Part shown: piece after piece, positions 5,775-6,207 of the stretch
Layout: each line of letters starts with the position of its first letter
How positions within the stretch are numbered: the first letter of the stretch is position 1
DNA from: Planctomycetota bacterium
Lineage (GTDB): Bacteria; Planctomycetota; Phycisphaerae; UBA1845; CAIVHJ01
Direction of reading: 5' to 3'
Assembly (NCBI GenBank): GCA_022565195.1
Contig: JADFJZ010000100.1
Coordinates: 1-6,207, forward strand
DNA length: 6,207 nucleotides
Translations under genes and position numbers: made by a program
Notes under the pieces: generated by a model
What the model saw: the letters and a program-made list of their open reading frames with translations, nothing else
The model's database searches: none
Told to the model about the DNA's origin: nothing

Positions 5775-6207
5775 TCGGGCGCAGCACATCGCACAAGTGG
5801 AAGTCCGCGCGGGCTCCCGACAAGTCGGGATTCCATTCCGCCCGCGGCTCCTTGGTGAATCGCTATATGGCGTTCGTACTGGGTTCGTTGTTGCTCGTTA
5901 CGGTGGGCGAGGTGCGGGCGCAGAGTTCTTCCATGTATATCGGGGCGCTGGAGAAGAGCCGTTTGGCCGCCGAGAACGCCAAAGGGAAGCCGCCATCGGA
6001 CGCAAACGGAGCGCAGAATTTCGGCCGCGTGAGACCACTCAATCCCGAATTGGAGCAAGCCTCGCTTTTTGCGGTGAAGACCAAATCGCCGAACGAGTTC
6101 AAGGTACACGACTTGATCACGGTCATCGTCCGCGAGCAAAAGATCTACAAGAGCAAGTCCAAGCTGGAAACCGACCGTGAGTTCACGATGGACAGCAAGA
6201 TCGATGA
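5771..6207 (+). CDS. flgH: Flagellar L-ring protein FlgH (5' part, cut by window end)
   Basis: FlgH forms the L ring, the outer-membrane bushing of the flagellar rod. The frame opens at GTG 5771, whose bases overlap the flgA stop (GTGA), and stays open for 145 codons to the window end. Residues about 33-51 (MAFVLGSLLLVTVGEVRAQ) form a signal peptide with probable cleavage after VRA. The later segment FKVHDLITVIVREQKIYKSK is the conserved FlgH signature (compare VGDxITVxxxE in the family), followed by the expected charged stretch. The first 32 residues are a long basic extension; the ATG at 5867 (M33) would give a normal signal peptide, but the GTG has the better ribosome site. There is no cysteine in the visible part, so the lipobox typical of proteobacterial FlgH is missing. 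The position after flgA fits the common flgF-G-A-H-I gene order, so flgI is expected next. Confidence 0.9.
   Translation, partial: MIGRSTSHKWKSARAPDKSGFHSARGSLVNRYMAFVLGSLLLVTVGEVRAQSSSMYIGALEKSRLAAENAKGKPPSDANGAQNFGRVRPLNPELEQASLFAVKTKSPNEFKVHDLITVIVREQKIYKSKSKLETDREFTMDSKID

Noticed and set aside
1..6207. CRISPR arrays, tRNA or rRNA genes, transposases, defence or biosynthetic genes
   Set aside because: None seen on either strand; the only repeats are the protein module pair and the inverted element between flgF and flgG.

Overview
The window looks like chromosomal DNA from a GC-rich, flagellated, diderm (Gram-negative-type) bacterium. Planctomycetota is my best guess. The reasons are the FlgF start (MVYGLWQSAAG followed by a rod motif), the neighbouring giant secreted-type protein made of PKD/Ig-like, Cys-rich and NxxGxxxF-repeat modules, and a 9-bp-period GCAGAG inverted repeat of a kind I associate with such genomes. 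FlgA and FlgH imply P and L rings, so an outer membrane is expected. The taxonomic call is inference. All genes I can support lie on the + strand.

Region 1 (1-2344) is the 3' part of a very large surface or secreted protein gene that enters from upstream. It carries Ig/PKD-like domains with a Cys-Trp-Cys pattern, an internal tandem pair of 40-residue six-cysteine modules, and a C-terminal half of NxxGxxxF-type repeats. It ends at a small GC hairpin and then a strong rho-independent terminator (2388-2423).

Region 2 (2424-2712) has no convincing gene. It holds three short perfect inverted repeats and a near-consensus sigma-54 type -24/-12 element (2647-2663), about 50 bp before the first gene of the next transcription unit. 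I read it as the control region of the flagellar operon.

Region 3 (2713-6207) is a flagellar rod and ring operon: an unrecognised 62-residue protein, flgF, flgG, flgA and flgH, the last cut by the window end. FlgF and FlgG are rod proteins exported by the flagellar type III system. FlgA is the periplasmic chaperone for P-ring assembly, and FlgH builds the L ring in the outer membrane. Spacing is tight: 4 bp between the small gene and flgF, 60 bp between flgG and flgA, and a GTGA overlap between flgA and flgH. The exception is a 124-bp gap between flgF and flgG, which is filled largely by the inverted repeat element.

I do not see a wholly new system here. The points most worth following up are the putative sigma-54 control region with its dyads, the small protein coupled to flgF, the repeat element inside the operon, and the FlgH that lacks a lipobox cysteine.
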